The position numbers and the translations under genes were made by a program. Source: an uncultured Bacilli bacterium (lineage in GTDB: Bacteria; Bacillota_I; Bacilli_A; RF39; UBA660). From it: 64,000 bases of DNA. Shown here in pieces: positions 15,424-24,706 of this stretch. Each line of letters begins with the position of its first letter. Position 1 is the first letter of the stretch. The notes under the pieces are model-generated. The model was not told the origin of the DNA, ran no database searches, and saw nothing but the letters and a program-made list of their open reading frames with translations. The DNA lies in NCBI GenBank assembly GCA_934085595.1, contig CAKOHK010000005.1:1-64000 (forward strand), given 5' to 3'.

Positions 15424-17724
15424 TTATTTAACACTAAACACATTACTTCCAACTAAACCATTAAACTTATCTGCTTCTGTTTGATTGCGAGCGTAGCCTT
15501 TACTCACGCTGCAATTATAAAACATATTACTTATATTAGTTACATTTGTTGTATCAAAACTACTTAAATCTATAACTGTTGCATCACACATATAAAACAT
15601 ACGGAACATATTCGTTACTTTGCTTGTATCAAAACTACTTAAATCTAAAACTTCTGCAGAACTTCTATGAAACATAGAATCCATATTTGTTACATTTGAG
15701 GTGTCAAAATTACTTAAATTTAAACTTGTGGCTTTGCTACTATAAAACATATAACGCATGTTTGTTACATTCGAGGTGTCAAAATTACTTAAATCTAAAC
15801 TTGTGGCTTTGCTACCAGAAAACATAGAACGCATTTGTATTACTTTACTCGTATCAAAACTGCTTAAATCCAGACTTTCTGCAGCACAATCCTGAAACAT
15901 ACCTTCCATACTTGTTACACTACTTGTATTAAAGTTTTTCAAACCTTTTATTTCCGTTGCAGCAGTACCATAAAACATAGTATCCATATTCGTTACATTT
16001 GAGGTATTAAAACTACTTAAATCTAAACTTGTAGCTTTACTACTTTGAAACATAGCTGCCATATCTTCCACTTTGCTTGTATTAAATTTTTCTAAACCTT
16101 TTATTTCAACCGCTGCGCTATCATAAAACATCGCGTGCATATTTGCTACATTCGAAGTGTCAAAATTTGATAAATCTAATGATATAGCTGAACTATTCAT
16201 AAACATACCATACATATTGTTTGTTTTACCAGTATCAAAACTACTTAAATCTAAACTTGTAGCTTTACTATTAGTAAACATATATTTCATATTTGTTACC
16301 TTATTTGTATCGAAATTCTCCAAGCCGATTATTTTTGTCGCCGAACTATTCATAAACATACCATACATATTGTTTGTTTTACCAGTATCAAAACTACTTA
16401 AATCTAGACTTTCTGCAGCACTACTTTGAAACATTTCACTCATATTCGTTACATTAGACGTATTAAAGTTGCTTAAACCAAGTTCAACTGCTTTGCTACC
16501 AGAAAACATTCTCCACATAGTAGTTACTTTTGACGTATTAAAGTTTTCTAAGCCAATTATTTCTGTTGCGGCACTATCTTTGAACAGTTCATTCATATAA
16601 GTTACATTACTCGTATCAAAACTAGATACATCTATACTTGAAGCTTTGCTATCCCTAAACGTGGCTCCCATTCCAACTACAGGTTTATCATTAACTGTTT
16701 TGCACATTTCTGTTATTACTGGATCTGTTGAAGTTGCATCAGTTAAAATGATACCCCACGCATCATTATATGAATAATATGTATATGTATATTGTCCATC
16801 TACAAATTTATTATTTGTAACTTCACCATAACATTTTCTCTTACCTTTAACATATAAATTATTTATATCATTATCACTTAATTTTACATTAAGAGTTATA
16901 TTTTCTTTTTTAATTTTAACATTATATTTATTATCTGCTTGAACAATATCATTTGTTCCACCCATTAATTTAATTGATGTATTTATTATATTATTATTCT
17001 TATTAATATCTAAACTATGATCTCCAAGTTCTACATCATTAAATATTACTGTACCATTTTCATCAGTAGTTCCAGTCATTGGATTAGAATGAAGTGTAAC
17101 TTCACTATTTGCAACAGGTGTTCCATCTGCATTAGATATATTAAGTGTAAGATTATATGTATTGTAAGCAGGAACTATTCCAAGAACACCATAAAACTTT
17201 TTACCTTGATTATAATTCTGTGGTTTATTAGTATAATTTATAAACTCAATAGTTACAGTATACGTATGAGTTTCACCTGATAATATAAGTGCTGCTTCTT
17301 TATATGGATATAATACTTTATTAGTTTCAGCTGTGACTTCGTTTGTTTGAGGTACTATTACATTATCAGTATTATCACATGTACCTTTAGTAGCTCCACT
17401 ACTCGTGCATGTACTTCTTATAACAAGTTCATCTTTTTGGATTTCATTATAAAGTTTCTGCCAACCTAAAGTGTAATATGCTTCTTCATTACCAGTATTC
17501 ACTACAGTAATAGTTTTAGTCATTGTCCATCCTGGTTCAATATTACTTGCTCTTACTTCTTTTCCATCAGTATACTTAAGCTCAAGTTTAGTAGCACTTA
17601 CATTTATAGTTTCAGCTACATCATTACCACTTATAGTTAAACTGAAATATGCATACGTTAAACCTGCAGTTAATAAGAAAACAACCACAATTAAAACCCC
17701 ATAAATAAACTTTTTATCTTTCAT
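15424..17724 (-). CDS. Surface protein 1: TasA-type N-terminus plus BspA/DUF285 repeats
   Basis: The 766-aa secreted protein has a SipW-type signal (hydrophobic core then GLTYAYFS), a TasA/camelysin-like beta domain (about 35-185), a Cna-B/SpaA-like domain (about 190-280) and 15 BspA/DUF285 repeats of 25-26 residues (core SLDLSSFDTSNVTNM) from about 345 to 745. It ends in GYARNQTEADKF without an LPXTG motif, so anchoring is unclear. The repeats form leucine-rich-repeat-like solenoids that bind host or partner proteins in other bacteria. Two repeats near 16190-16253 and 16341-16404 are almost identical in DNA, a sign of recent duplication. The promoter has the shared module but an intact 17-bp spacer. 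Confidence 0.85.
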   Translation of the reverse strand: MKDKKFIYGVLIVVVFLLTAGLTYAYFSLTISGNDVAETINVSATKLELKYTDGKEVRASNIEPGWTMTKTITVVNTGNEEAYYTLGWQKLYNEIQKDELVIRSTCTSSGATKGTCDNTDNVIVPQTNEVTAETNKVLYPYKEAALILSGETHTYTVTIEFINYTNKPQNYNQGKKFYGVLGIVPAYNTYNLTLNISNADGTPVANSEVTLHSNPMTGTTDENGTVIFNDVELGDHSLDINKNNNIINTSIKLMGGTNDIVQADNKYNVKIKKENITLNVKLSDNDINNLYVKGKRKCYGEVTNNKFVDGQYTYTYYSYNDAWGIILTDATSTDPVITEMCKTVNDKPVVGMGATFRDSKASSIDVSSFDTSNVTYMNELFKDSAATEIIGLENFNTSKVTTMWRMFSGSKAVELGLSNFNTSNVTNMSEMFQSSAAESLDLSSFDTGKTNNMYGMFMNSSATKIIGLENFDTNKVTNMKYMFTNSKATSLDLSSFDTGKTNNMYGMFMNSSAISLDLSNFDTSNVANMHAMFYDSAAVEIKGLEKFNTSKVEDMAAMFQSSKATSLDLSSFNTSNVTNMDTMFYGTAATEIKGLKNFNTSSVTSMEGMFQDCAAESLDLSSFDTSKVIQMRSMFSGSKATSLDLSNFDTSNVTNMRYMFYSSKATSLNLSNFDTSNVTNMDSMFHRSSAEVLDLSSFDTSKVTNMFRMFYMCDATVIDLSSFDTTNVTNISNMFYNCSVSKGYARNQTEADKFNGLVGSNVFSVK

Positions 17725-17730
17725 ACATGT

Positions 17731-17802
17731 ACCTCTATTCTCTATTTAAAATTATAAAGGTCCCACTCCCTCATGTCAAGTGGCAAACAAAAAGCAAACA
17801 CT
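17731..17802 (-). promoter_or_regulatory. Shared surface-gene promoter, fixed 17-bp spacer
   Basis: Minus strand: GTTTGC-TTTTT-GTTTGCC element (17782-17802), -35 TTGACA (17774-17779), a spacer of exactly 17 bp (17757-17773) with interrupted C runs, -10 TATAAT (17751-17756), then the TAGAGAATAGAGGT 5' segment. It is the same module as at 1-86 and 52627-52701 but without the homopolymer, so it should be constitutively strong. Confidence 0.85.
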
Positions 17803-17831
17803 ATTATGCTCACTTTTATTACAAGTTACTT

Positions 17832-18554
17832 CTATTTTTTAAACTCAATCTTATTCAAATATAACCCACATCCAGAAGCACATCTAAGTAAACTACATCT
17901 ATTTTCACTCTCAAATATCAGATCTATATCAGAAATATTTTTCTTTCCATCATTAATATCAAGAAGTAACCCTACTATATTTCTAATCATATATCTTAAA
18001 AAGCCTTTACTATTAAAAACTAAATATAATATATCACCATCTTTATAATAAGATATCATAATATTTCTCACATAATTATTATTATCTTTATCAGAAGTAA
18101 AACTTCTAAAATTATGTTCTCCACTTATTCTACTAATAAACTCTTTCAATACTTCTTCACTTATAATCTTATTATATTGATTAACGTATTCTACTTCTAT
18201 AGGATTATATTCTCCCATATTTATCTTATATATATATTCTTTATTTATAACATCTCTTCTAGTATCTATATTACTTTCACTAATATCTTTAATATATATA
18301 TAATCATTTATCATAGAATTAATACTTCTCTTTAAACTATTAACATCTACTTTAATATCTATATCAAAATAACAATACTGATTATTCGCATGTACATATC
18401 TATCAGTCCTAGAAGAAGCTATAGTATTTATATTTCTATTAAATATAGTAGATAAACACTTCTCTATTTCCCCTTCTACAGTTAACTTATCTTTTTGTAC
18501 CTGATATCCATAAAACTTTGATCCATTATAACATAAATTAATTAAATATCTCAT
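17832..18554 (-). CDS. truA: tRNA pseudouridine synthase A
   Basis: The 240-aa enzyme modifies U38-U40 in tRNA anticodon arms. The catalytic Asp lies in ASSRTDRYVHA, with the typical N-terminal YDGT-like (YNGSKFYGYQ) start and a C-terminal region ending in SCGCGLYL-like residues. In Bacillus, truA follows ecfA1-ecfA2-ecfT. Here it directly follows two degenerate ATPase genes, with ecfT missing. Confidence 0.93.
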   Translation of the reverse strand: MRYLINLCYNGSKFYGYQVQKDKLTVEGEIEKCLSTIFNRNINTIASSRTDRYVHANNQYCYFDIDIKVDVNSLKRSINSMINDYIYIKDISESNIDTRRDVINKEYIYKINMGEYNPIEVEYVNQYNKIISEEVLKEFISRISGEHNFRSFTSDKDNNNYVRNIMISYYKDGDILYLVFNSKGFLRYMIRNIVGLLLDINDGKKNISDIDLIFESENRCSLLRCASGCGLYLNKIEFKK

Positions 18555-18556
18555 TA

Positions 18557-19360
18557 TTAAAATATATCTCTATATATTCCTTTAATTAAATCAAGTATAT
18601 TTCTATAATTATATAGAGTTCTTCCTTTCTTATTATATTTATCTATAAAATCCATAATTAAAGGATACATAATACCACATTTATCTAATAACTCTCTATC
18701 TTTTAGTATATCTCTATCCCCATCTTTAATTATCTTTCCTCTATTCATAATATATATATAATCACTTATTTCATTAACCGCATCACTATCTTTACTTATA
18801 AATATTATTATTTTATTATATTTACTTTTAAGTATTCTAAATAATCTATATATATCACTCTTATCTCTTTTAGTAAGTCCACTTGTTATATTATTTAATA
18901 TTAATATACTAGGATTATATAATAACTCTCTTGTTAAATATACTTTCTTAGCTTCTATTAATGTTAAATCATATATATTACTATTTAATATATTATTATC
19001 AAGTTCTAATATTTTTAATGATTCATCTATTCTTTTATCTATATCTTTATTATATTTATAATTTATAAGAGTATTTTTAAACTCTTCATATACAGTTCCT
19101 TTTCCTAATTTCTCATATGGATTATTATCTACATATCCTATCTTTTTATTTATTATATTTTTATTTTTAATATTCTTATATTCTTTCTTATTATAATATA
19201 CATTTCCATCATACTCTAAATTATATTTAAGTATATCTCCTATTATATTATTATTAGATATATCTATTCCTAAAAAAGAATATATTCCACTTTTATTTAT
19301 ATTAAAACTTATATCTTTTATTTTATTTAAATAACTTACTTTATCAAATCTTATTTCCAT
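18557..19360 (-). CDS. Degenerate EcfA2-like ABC ATPase (dead active site)
   Basis: The 267-aa protein aligns along its length with energy-coupling-factor ATPases and sits in the ecfA2 position before truA. The P-loop is gone (LGIDISNNNII where GxxGSGKST is expected), the signature is YDLTLIEA rather than LSGGQ, the Walker B reads LILNNIT rather than LILDEPT, and the switch His is Lys (ISKDS). It should not hydrolyse ATP. The frame is intact over its full length, which argues against simple decay. Codon and residue use is extremely A/T-driven (Asn, Ile, Lys, Tyr). Confidence 0.75.
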   Translation of the reverse strand: MEIRFDKVSYLNKIKDISFNINKSGIYSFLGIDISNNNIIGDILKYNLEYDGNVYYNKKEYKNIKNKNIINKKIGYVDNNPYEKLGKGTVYEEFKNTLINYKYNKDIDKRIDESLKILELDNNILNSNIYDLTLIEAKKVYLTRELLYNPSILILNNITSGLTKRDKSDIYRLFRILKSKYNKIIIFISKDSDAVNEISDYIYIMNRGKIIKDGDRDILKDRELLDKCGIMYPLIMDFIDKYNKKGRTLYNYRNILDLIKGIYRDIF

Positions 19361-19881
19361 AATTCTTCTATTAACTCCTCATTACTTAAATAATATTTAT
19401 TAGTTATATTATAATCCATCATATATCTATTTAAATCTATTATAAATGGTAATGAATATCCTAGTCTTTTAAGTAATTTTTCTTCATTTAATACACTTAT
19501 CTTTTTACCATCACATATTACTTTATTATTATATATTATAATTATTCTATCAAAATATAATGTTTCTTCTATATCATTAGTTATATTAATAAATGTTATA
19601 TTTTTATTTTTAATATTGTTTAATATTTCTATTTTATCTTTATAATCAAGTTCACATAATACATTTTGAAATACAAGAACATTTACATCATCTAATACTT
19701 TATTAATATAGTTTTTTATCTTAGTACTACTTCCTAGTGATTTAATATGATTATATGATAATATTACTTCATCAGAAGATAAGTTTAATCTATATAATTC
19801 TCTACATAAAAACTCACTACTATCTAGTATACTTATTTTTTCATCACATATATTATATTTACTTTCCAAATATTCCCTCAT
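19351..19881 (-). CDS. Truncated, degenerate EcfA1-like ABC ATPase
   Basis: The 176-aa protein corresponds to the C-terminal two thirds of an EcfA-type ATPase (usual length ~280), so the Walker A part is absent. The Walker B region reads VLVFQNVLCELD (Asp-Glu replaced by Gln-Asn) and the switch His is Asn (NITNDIEE). The C-terminal LLKRLGYSLPFII matches the EcfA tail. It overlaps the EcfA2-like gene by 10 bp. No ribosome site is evident before ATG 19881. A terminator of the neighbouring surface gene abuts it, suggesting that insertion of that gene removed the normal 5' part. Confidence 0.65.
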   Translation of the reverse strand: MREYLESKYNICDEKISILDSSEFLCRELYRLNLSSDEVILSYNHIKSLGSSTKIKNYINKVLDDVNVLVFQNVLCELDYKDKIEILNNIKNKNITFINITNDIEETLYFDRIIIIYNNKVICDGKKISVLNEEKLLKRLGYSLPFIIDLNRYMMDYNITNKYYLSNEELIEELWK

Positions 19882-19900
19882 AAATACATTCTATCACATT

Positions 19901-19937
19901 TAAAAAAAATAATATACAATTGAATGTATATTATTTT
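19901..19937 (-). terminator. Terminator of surface protein 2
   Basis: Minus strand stem AAATAATATAC ... GTATATTATTT followed by a T run, 10 bases after the stop codon. Confidence 0.8.
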
Positions 19938-19947
19938 GAGTATATCA

Positions 19948-22900
19948 TTATTGTATCACAAACGGATTACTAGCACTTCCATTACCTGATACATATTTTA
20001 CACTTGATGAAAGATATACAGAAGGACGTAAATTACCATTTGCATTACTTGAAGTATCAAAACTTACTATACCACTACCGTACACACGCATCGAAACATT
20101 AGAACGGAAAGAACAAGGTGATAAAGTCCAGAACCAATTATCTGTATCTATAATCCAATCAGTACTCATACATGTTCCAGCGAAGTTATTTCCTGAAGTA
20201 CCATTGTTATAGCATTCACTACTACCATACATATAATCACTTGGATATATTAATGCTACTTTTCCATCCCATGTTTGACTATTTCCGCTATGCACACTTG
20301 TACTTCTTTCTTGATTATACATTTCATCCGTAGTTCCAACACCAGGTCCATTAGACCACACCACATTACCCAAATACCATTTTGTACTACTTATCTGATT
20401 TTTTGCTTCAGATGTTAAACCATTACTTGCATATGTACCAGTTCTATTATAATATTCACCGCTATTTAGTGTTGTCATTAATGTTGAAGTTGTCCAATCG
20501 CTATAGTTTATAGTTGAATTAGAACTCCACGCTGATTTTCCTATTTTATTTCTTACTAGTTTTATTTTATACTCTTTCATATATCCGTTGCCATTAGGCG
20601 TTTGAACTTCAAACACACCAATAATTCTCCACACTCCAGTTTCACCATTGAATGTTATATAATTGTTTGGATTTGCTCCTTGATATCTATATTCAGTTGT
20701 TGCATAAGTTTGATTCCCTGTTGATGTTTGGTCTATTTTTGTTAAACCTAAAGCACTATAATTACCGATTAAATAATAAGCAAATGTCGAAACTTTCCAA
20801 TGAGCATACAATGTCTGAGTTGTAGTGATTGATACAGTTGAACTCGCTTTTATTTGTGTTCCACTTGTTGCACTTGTAAACCATCCTATAAACTCATGTC
20901 CAGGCTTAGTTGGAGTTGGTAAAGTTCCATATTTAGCACCATATGTTACAGTCATACTTGATGTTGAAACACTTCCACCATTAGCATTAAAGTTTACTGT
21001 ATATTTATTTGCAGTATAATTAGCTGTTAGTGTTGTGCTTCCACTTCCCATTGTTAGAGTTGTACCACTTAATGTTGCATTACCAGACTTTGTCCAGTTT
21101 GAAAATGTATATCCTTTTTTTGTAGGATTTGATATTGTTTTAGTAGCTTCATAATATTCACTACTTACTGTATTTGATGTACTTCCATTATAAGTTCCAC
21201 CATTTGGATTTATAGTAAGAGTATATTTATTTCTTGTATAATTATAAGTTACCACATTCTTAGTACTTGGTTTATCCGAATCAATTGCTATTGTAATTGT
21301 TTTTGTTGATGGACTTGTAAACCCTGTATATGTTTTTACAGATGGTGTTACTTTTGATAAATAATCAGCTTCACCTTCTTCTGTATCAGCACTTACTAAT
21401 GTATAAGTACTTCCATCAACATTCATTTTATTATGATATGCTACCCATGGATAAGTATTTGCTTTCCAGTGTGCATATAATGTTTGATTTGCTGTAATAG
21501 TTACTGATGAATCTTCTTTTATTTGGAGTCCACTACTTGCATCTGTAAACCATCCTAAAAATACATATCCATCTCTTGTTGCAGTTGGTAATTCTCCATA
21601 AGTTCCATTATATGTAACATCTTTACTTGCAGTATCAACATCTCCTCCATTAGCATTAAAACTTACTGTGTATTTATTTGCTTCATAATTGGCTGTTAGT
21701 GTTGTATTTTCACTTCCTATTGTAAGTGTTGTATCTGTTAAAGTTGAATTACCTGTCTTAGTCCACTTTGTAAATGTATATCCAGTTTTAGTTGGACTCT
21801 TTATTGCTTTAACAGCTTCAAAGTATTCACTTGTTGTAGTACTTGATGTATTTCCATTATATGTTCCTCCATTAGGATTTATTGTAAGTGTATATTTATT
21901 TCTATCATAATTATAATTTACTACATTCTTAGTGCTTGGTTTTGTATCCACCACTATTGTTATTGTTTTTGATGCTGGACTTGTAAATCCAGTATATGTG
22001 TTTACTGTAGGTGTAACTTTACTTCCAAAGTCAGCTGTACCCTCTTTTGTATCTGCACTTACTAAAGTATATCCACTTCCAGTTACATTCATTTTATTAT
22101 GATATGCTATCCATGGATAAGAATTGATAGCCCAATTAGCAGTTAATGTACAGTCTTCAAGTCCCATAGTTAATTTCTTTCCGTTTAATGAAGCCTTATC
22201 ACTGCTTACTGCCCATCCAGTAAATGTATATCCCTCTCTTACTGGATCAGATATATCTACATCTGTTCCGTATGTCACACTTGATGTTTTAGTTTCAGTA
22301 CTTCCATTATAACTTCCGCCATTTGGATTAATAGTTAAATCATAATTATTTTGTCTCCATGTCGCAGTTACTTTAGTTTCTTCTATTCCCATTACTAATG
22401 TTTTACTTCCATTACTTGTTTCAGCAACTTTCGTACTCATCATTCTTACTTTATTAGTAAGCATAGCTGTACTTGAATCTTTTAATGTACTTTTCTCTCC
22501 TGTAACATTCCATCCGCTAAATGTATATCCTTCTCTTGTTGGATCACTTAATTCTATTTCATTTTTATATCTTTCACTTGTTGTTATGCTTCCGGTTGAA
22601 CCTTTATATGTTCCTCCTGCTGGATCTATTGTTAGATTAGATATTGGTGTTAAATCTTTATATATTACATTTCCATCTATATTTTTAACCCATAATTTCT
22701 TATCATAATCATCCACTTTATCACTAACTGTATACTCATTTTTGCTTACATTCTTCCATGATGATGGCTCTTCTGCATCAGCACTTGTTACTGCATATGC
22801 ACTAAGTCCATTTGTATCTTTTAATAAAGCAGTTAATAATAAATTATCTATTTTTGCATTATTTATTACTGGTACATTTGAATCATTAAAGTTATATTCA

Positions 22901-23475
22901 TTTATTTGTATCTTTCCTATAAACTTTTTACCTTGATTATAATTTTGTACAGAACCAGTTTCAACAAATGTTATAGTTAATTTATATTTATTTGTTACAC
23001 CAACTTTAATAGGATTATTCCCTTTTAACTTTTGTGATGTTGGTACTTCACTATATATAAAAGGTGTTGTTCCTTGTCCATCACATGTTCCTATTCCTGT
23101 TTGACCCTCTTGTCCATATTTTTCATAACTAACACAGTCTAAACTAAAGACAAGTTCATCCTTTTCAATAGTATTAATCATATCAACCATATTAATATCA
23201 AACTCTGTATCAAAGTCACCTGTATTCGTTACAGTAAACTCTTTAATTAATGTTTTACCCGGCTGTATATTATCCACTTTTAACTCTGGACCACTATTAT
23301 AAAATAATGATAAATTACCAGTAGTAACTCTTATATCTTGTGCTTCTTCATTACCATTTACAGTAATACTAAAATACGCATAAGATACACCAATTACTAA
23401 TAATAAACCTAATACTACAGATAAATAAATCACACTTTTATTTTTAAACAACTCTTTAAAATTGATACTTTTCAT
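19948..23475 (-). CDS. Surface protein 2: TasA-type N-terminus, InlB-type repeats, DUF6273-like C-terminus
   Basis: The 1175-aa secreted protein has a signal segment ending GVSYAYFS, a TasA-like domain (about 35-190) and then several InlB/Listeria-Bacteroides type repeats (NPNGGxYNG ... GYTFxxW). A large unit starting near PW(I/V)AYHNKMNV (about residues 453 and 675) is duplicated in tandem with a 666-bp period. From ~895 a C-terminal domain has the conserved features WRIIGVF, WFWTLSP and RPSVYLSSSVK, as in DUF6273-like C-type-lectin-fold domains. There is no LPXTG. The start is ATG 23475 with AGAGG upstream. It is probably an adhesin. Confidence 0.82.
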   Translation of the reverse strand: MKSINFKELFKNKSVIYLSVVLGLLLVIGVSYAYFSITVNGNEEAQDIRVTTGNLSLFYNSGPELKVDNIQPGKTLIKEFTVTNTGDFDTEFDINMVDMINTIEKDELVFSLDCVSYEKYGQEGQTGIGTCDGQGTTPFIYSEVPTSQKLKGNNPIKVGVTNKYKLTITFVETGSVQNYNQGKKFIGKIQINEYNFNDSNVPVINNAKIDNLLLTALLKDTNGLSAYAVTSADAEEPSSWKNVSKNEYTVSDKVDDYDKKLWVKNIDGNVIYKDLTPISNLTIDPAGGTYKGSTGSITTSERYKNEIELSDPTREGYTFSGWNVTGEKSTLKDSSTAMLTNKVRMMSTKVAETSNGSKTLVMGIEETKVTATWRQNNYDLTINPNGGSYNGSTETKTSSVTYGTDVDISDPVREGYTFTGWAVSSDKASLNGKKLTMGLEDCTLTANWAINSYPWIAYHNKMNVTGSGYTLVSADTKEGTADFGSKVTPTVNTYTGFTSPASKTITIVVDTKPSTKNVVNYNYDRNKYTLTINPNGGTYNGNTSSTTTSEYFEAVKAIKSPTKTGYTFTKWTKTGNSTLTDTTLTIGSENTTLTANYEANKYTVSFNANGGDVDTASKDVTYNGTYGELPTATRDGYVFLGWFTDASSGLQIKEDSSVTITANQTLYAHWKANTYPWVAYHNKMNVDGSTYTLVSADTEEGEADYLSKVTPSVKTYTGFTSPSTKTITIAIDSDKPSTKNVVTYNYTRNKYTLTINPNGGTYNGSTSNTVSSEYYEATKTISNPTKKGYTFSNWTKSGNATLSGTTLTMGSGSTTLTANYTANKYTVNFNANGGSVSTSSMTVTYGAKYGTLPTPTKPGHEFIGWFTSATSGTQIKASSTVSITTTQTLYAHWKVSTFAYYLIGNYSALGLTKIDQTSTGNQTYATTEYRYQGANPNNYITFNGETGVWRIIGVFEVQTPNGNGYMKEYKIKLVRNKIGKSAWSSNSTINYSDWTTSTLMTTLNSGEYYNRTGTYASNGLTSEAKNQISSTKWYLGNVVWSNGPGVGTTDEMYNQERSTSVHSGNSQTWDGKVALIYPSDYMYGSSECYNNGTSGNNFAGTCMSTDWIIDTDNWFWTLSPCSFRSNVSMRVYGSGIVSFDTSSNANGNLRPSVYLSSSVKYVSGNGSASNPFVIQ

Positions 23476-23498
23476 ATACACCTCTATTCTCTATTAGT

Positions 23499-23527
23499 AT
23501 TATACTTTAACTATTTTTTTATTTCAA
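23499..23527 (-). promoter_or_regulatory. Promoter of surface protein 2
   Basis: -35 TTGAAA (23522-23527), 17-bp spacer, -10 TATAAT (23499-23504), then the TAGAGAATAGAGGT segment shared with the other surface genes. The GTTTGC element and the C tract are absent, so this gene shares the leader but not the variable module. Confidence 0.75.
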
Positions 23528-23536
23528 TACTAACAT

Positions 23537-23566
23537 TAAAAAAATGATCATTTTTATGATCATTTA
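23537..23566 (-). terminator. Terminator of the DHH gene
   Basis: Minus strand stem AAATGATCAT / ATGATCATTT followed by TTTT, immediately after the 23569 stop. Confidence 0.8.
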
Positions 23567-23568
23567 AG

Positions 23569-24621
23569 TTATATTTTCATTCTTAATTTATATTCTTCTT
23601 CACTATTTAATTCCATAAATGTTCTATTATCAAAATTACTTGGTGAAAATAAATACATTATATAATCTTTTATATCTCCTGTACTATATCCTTTTATTCT
23701 AGCTGCTGCACTAGTAGGACTTCCACCACCACCTAATAATTTCATAATAGCTGATACATCTATAATACCTTTACTTCTAGCACTTATAGATACTAAATCT
23801 TGATCTATATATGCTATCGCAAACGCAGCATCTACATTATATCTAGATATATAATCTGCACATTTAGCTATATCTTCTACAGTAAATATTCTACCACTAT
23901 CACTACTATCAGCAGCTATCCCTATAGAATATTTTAAAAACTCGGTTCCATCTACTAACTTTTGTATTAGTCTATCATGTTCAAACTCTTCTAAAAATAA
24001 ATTATTAACTGTTTCAGGATTAGCCCCCCTTTCTGTTAATTTAGAAAGAACTGAAAATGTTTTAGAAGTTAAGTTCTTAGTAAGTCTATTTGTATCTAAA
24101 ACTATACCTGATAATAAATAATTTGCTTCATCTGGATTAATTTTAATTCCAAGATTAAATATAAGTCTAGATATTTCTTCACATGTACTTGATAAACATG
24201 TATCTACAAATAAATTAGGTGTCACTATAGTATGTTCATCTGTTTTATGATGATCTATTACTAATATATCTTTAAATGAATCAAAATAGTCTTTTGTAGA
24301 TACTAAATAATCTTTATTTGCATCTACTATTACAAGCATACTATTATCTGTAATAAGTGGTGATAAATCACCTATTCTAATTACATTATGATTCTTATTT
24401 ATATCTCCTATCATCTTTTGTATTTCTACTGGCAAACTCTTAATTTCATCATTAATAATAATATAATTTTTCTTTTTATATTTCTTGCCTGCTATTAATG
24501 ACATCCCTACTGCTGCTCCTAAAGCATCAAAGTCAGGCCTATTGTGTGGAACTATAAAAACACTATCTACTTCACTCATTAACTTATCAAGTGTAGGTTT
24601 CAGTTCCCCGTTTGTTTCCAT
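23569..24621 (-). CDS. DHH/DHHA1 phosphoesterase-like protein (GdpP C-terminal-like)
   Basis: The 350-aa protein contains the two domains that in GdpP degrade cyclic di-AMP, but lacks the membrane, PAS and GGDEF parts, as in stand-alone DhhP/NrnA enzymes. Seen motifs are HNRPDFDALGAA, VDANK and DHHKTDE. The DHHA1 motif that normally reads GGGGHxxAA is GGGGSPTSAA, so the substrate-binding His is missing. Cyclic di-AMP or pApA turnover is the family role, and activity is uncertain. The frame opens at a TTG (24639), but ATG 24621 downstream of GGAGG is preferred. It has its own promoter. Confidence 0.75.
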   Translation of the reverse strand: METNGELKPTLDKLMSEVDSVFIVPHNRPDFDALGAAVGMSLIAGKKYKKKNYIIINDEIKSLPVEIQKMIGDINKNHNVIRIGDLSPLITDNSMLVIVDANKDYLVSTKDYFDSFKDILVIDHHKTDEHTIVTPNLFVDTCLSSTCEEISRLIFNLGIKINPDEANYLLSGIVLDTNRLTKNLTSKTFSVLSKLTERGANPETVNNLFLEEFEHDRLIQKLVDGTEFLKYSIGIAADSSDSGRIFTVEDIAKCADYISRYNVDAAFAIAYIDQDLVSISARSKGIIDVSAIMKLLGGGGSPTSAAARIKGYSTGDIKDYIMYLFSPSNFDNRTFMELNSEEEYKLRMKI

Positions 24622-24671
24622 ATTAAATATTTCCTCCAAAAAAAATGTACATATTAACTATGTACAAATTA

Positions 24672-24699
24672 ATTATATCATTTATATTTTAAAAGTCAA
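24672..24699 (-). promoter_or_regulatory. Promoter of the DHH gene
   Basis: -35 TTGACT (24694-24699), 16-bp spacer, -10 TATAAT (24672-24677), starting 7 bases after the stop codon of the truncated pseudopilin gene. Confidence 0.75.
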
Positions 24700-24706
24700 A
24701 TTGTTA

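Noticed and set aside
17017..17280. Plus-strand frame within surface gene 1, and its near copy at 51913-52179
   Set aside because: It is a shadow frame conserved only because the coding strand of the paralogous N-terminal domain is conserved; there is no start signal.
19970..20160. Diversity-generating retroelement target in the C-terminal domain of surface protein 2
   Set aside because: The WxLSP/RPSVYL features fit such a fold, but no reverse transcriptase or template repeat is present in the window.
24622..24639. TTG start of the DHH gene at 24639
   Set aside because: The TTG coincides with the GGAGG ribosome site of the ATG at 24621.
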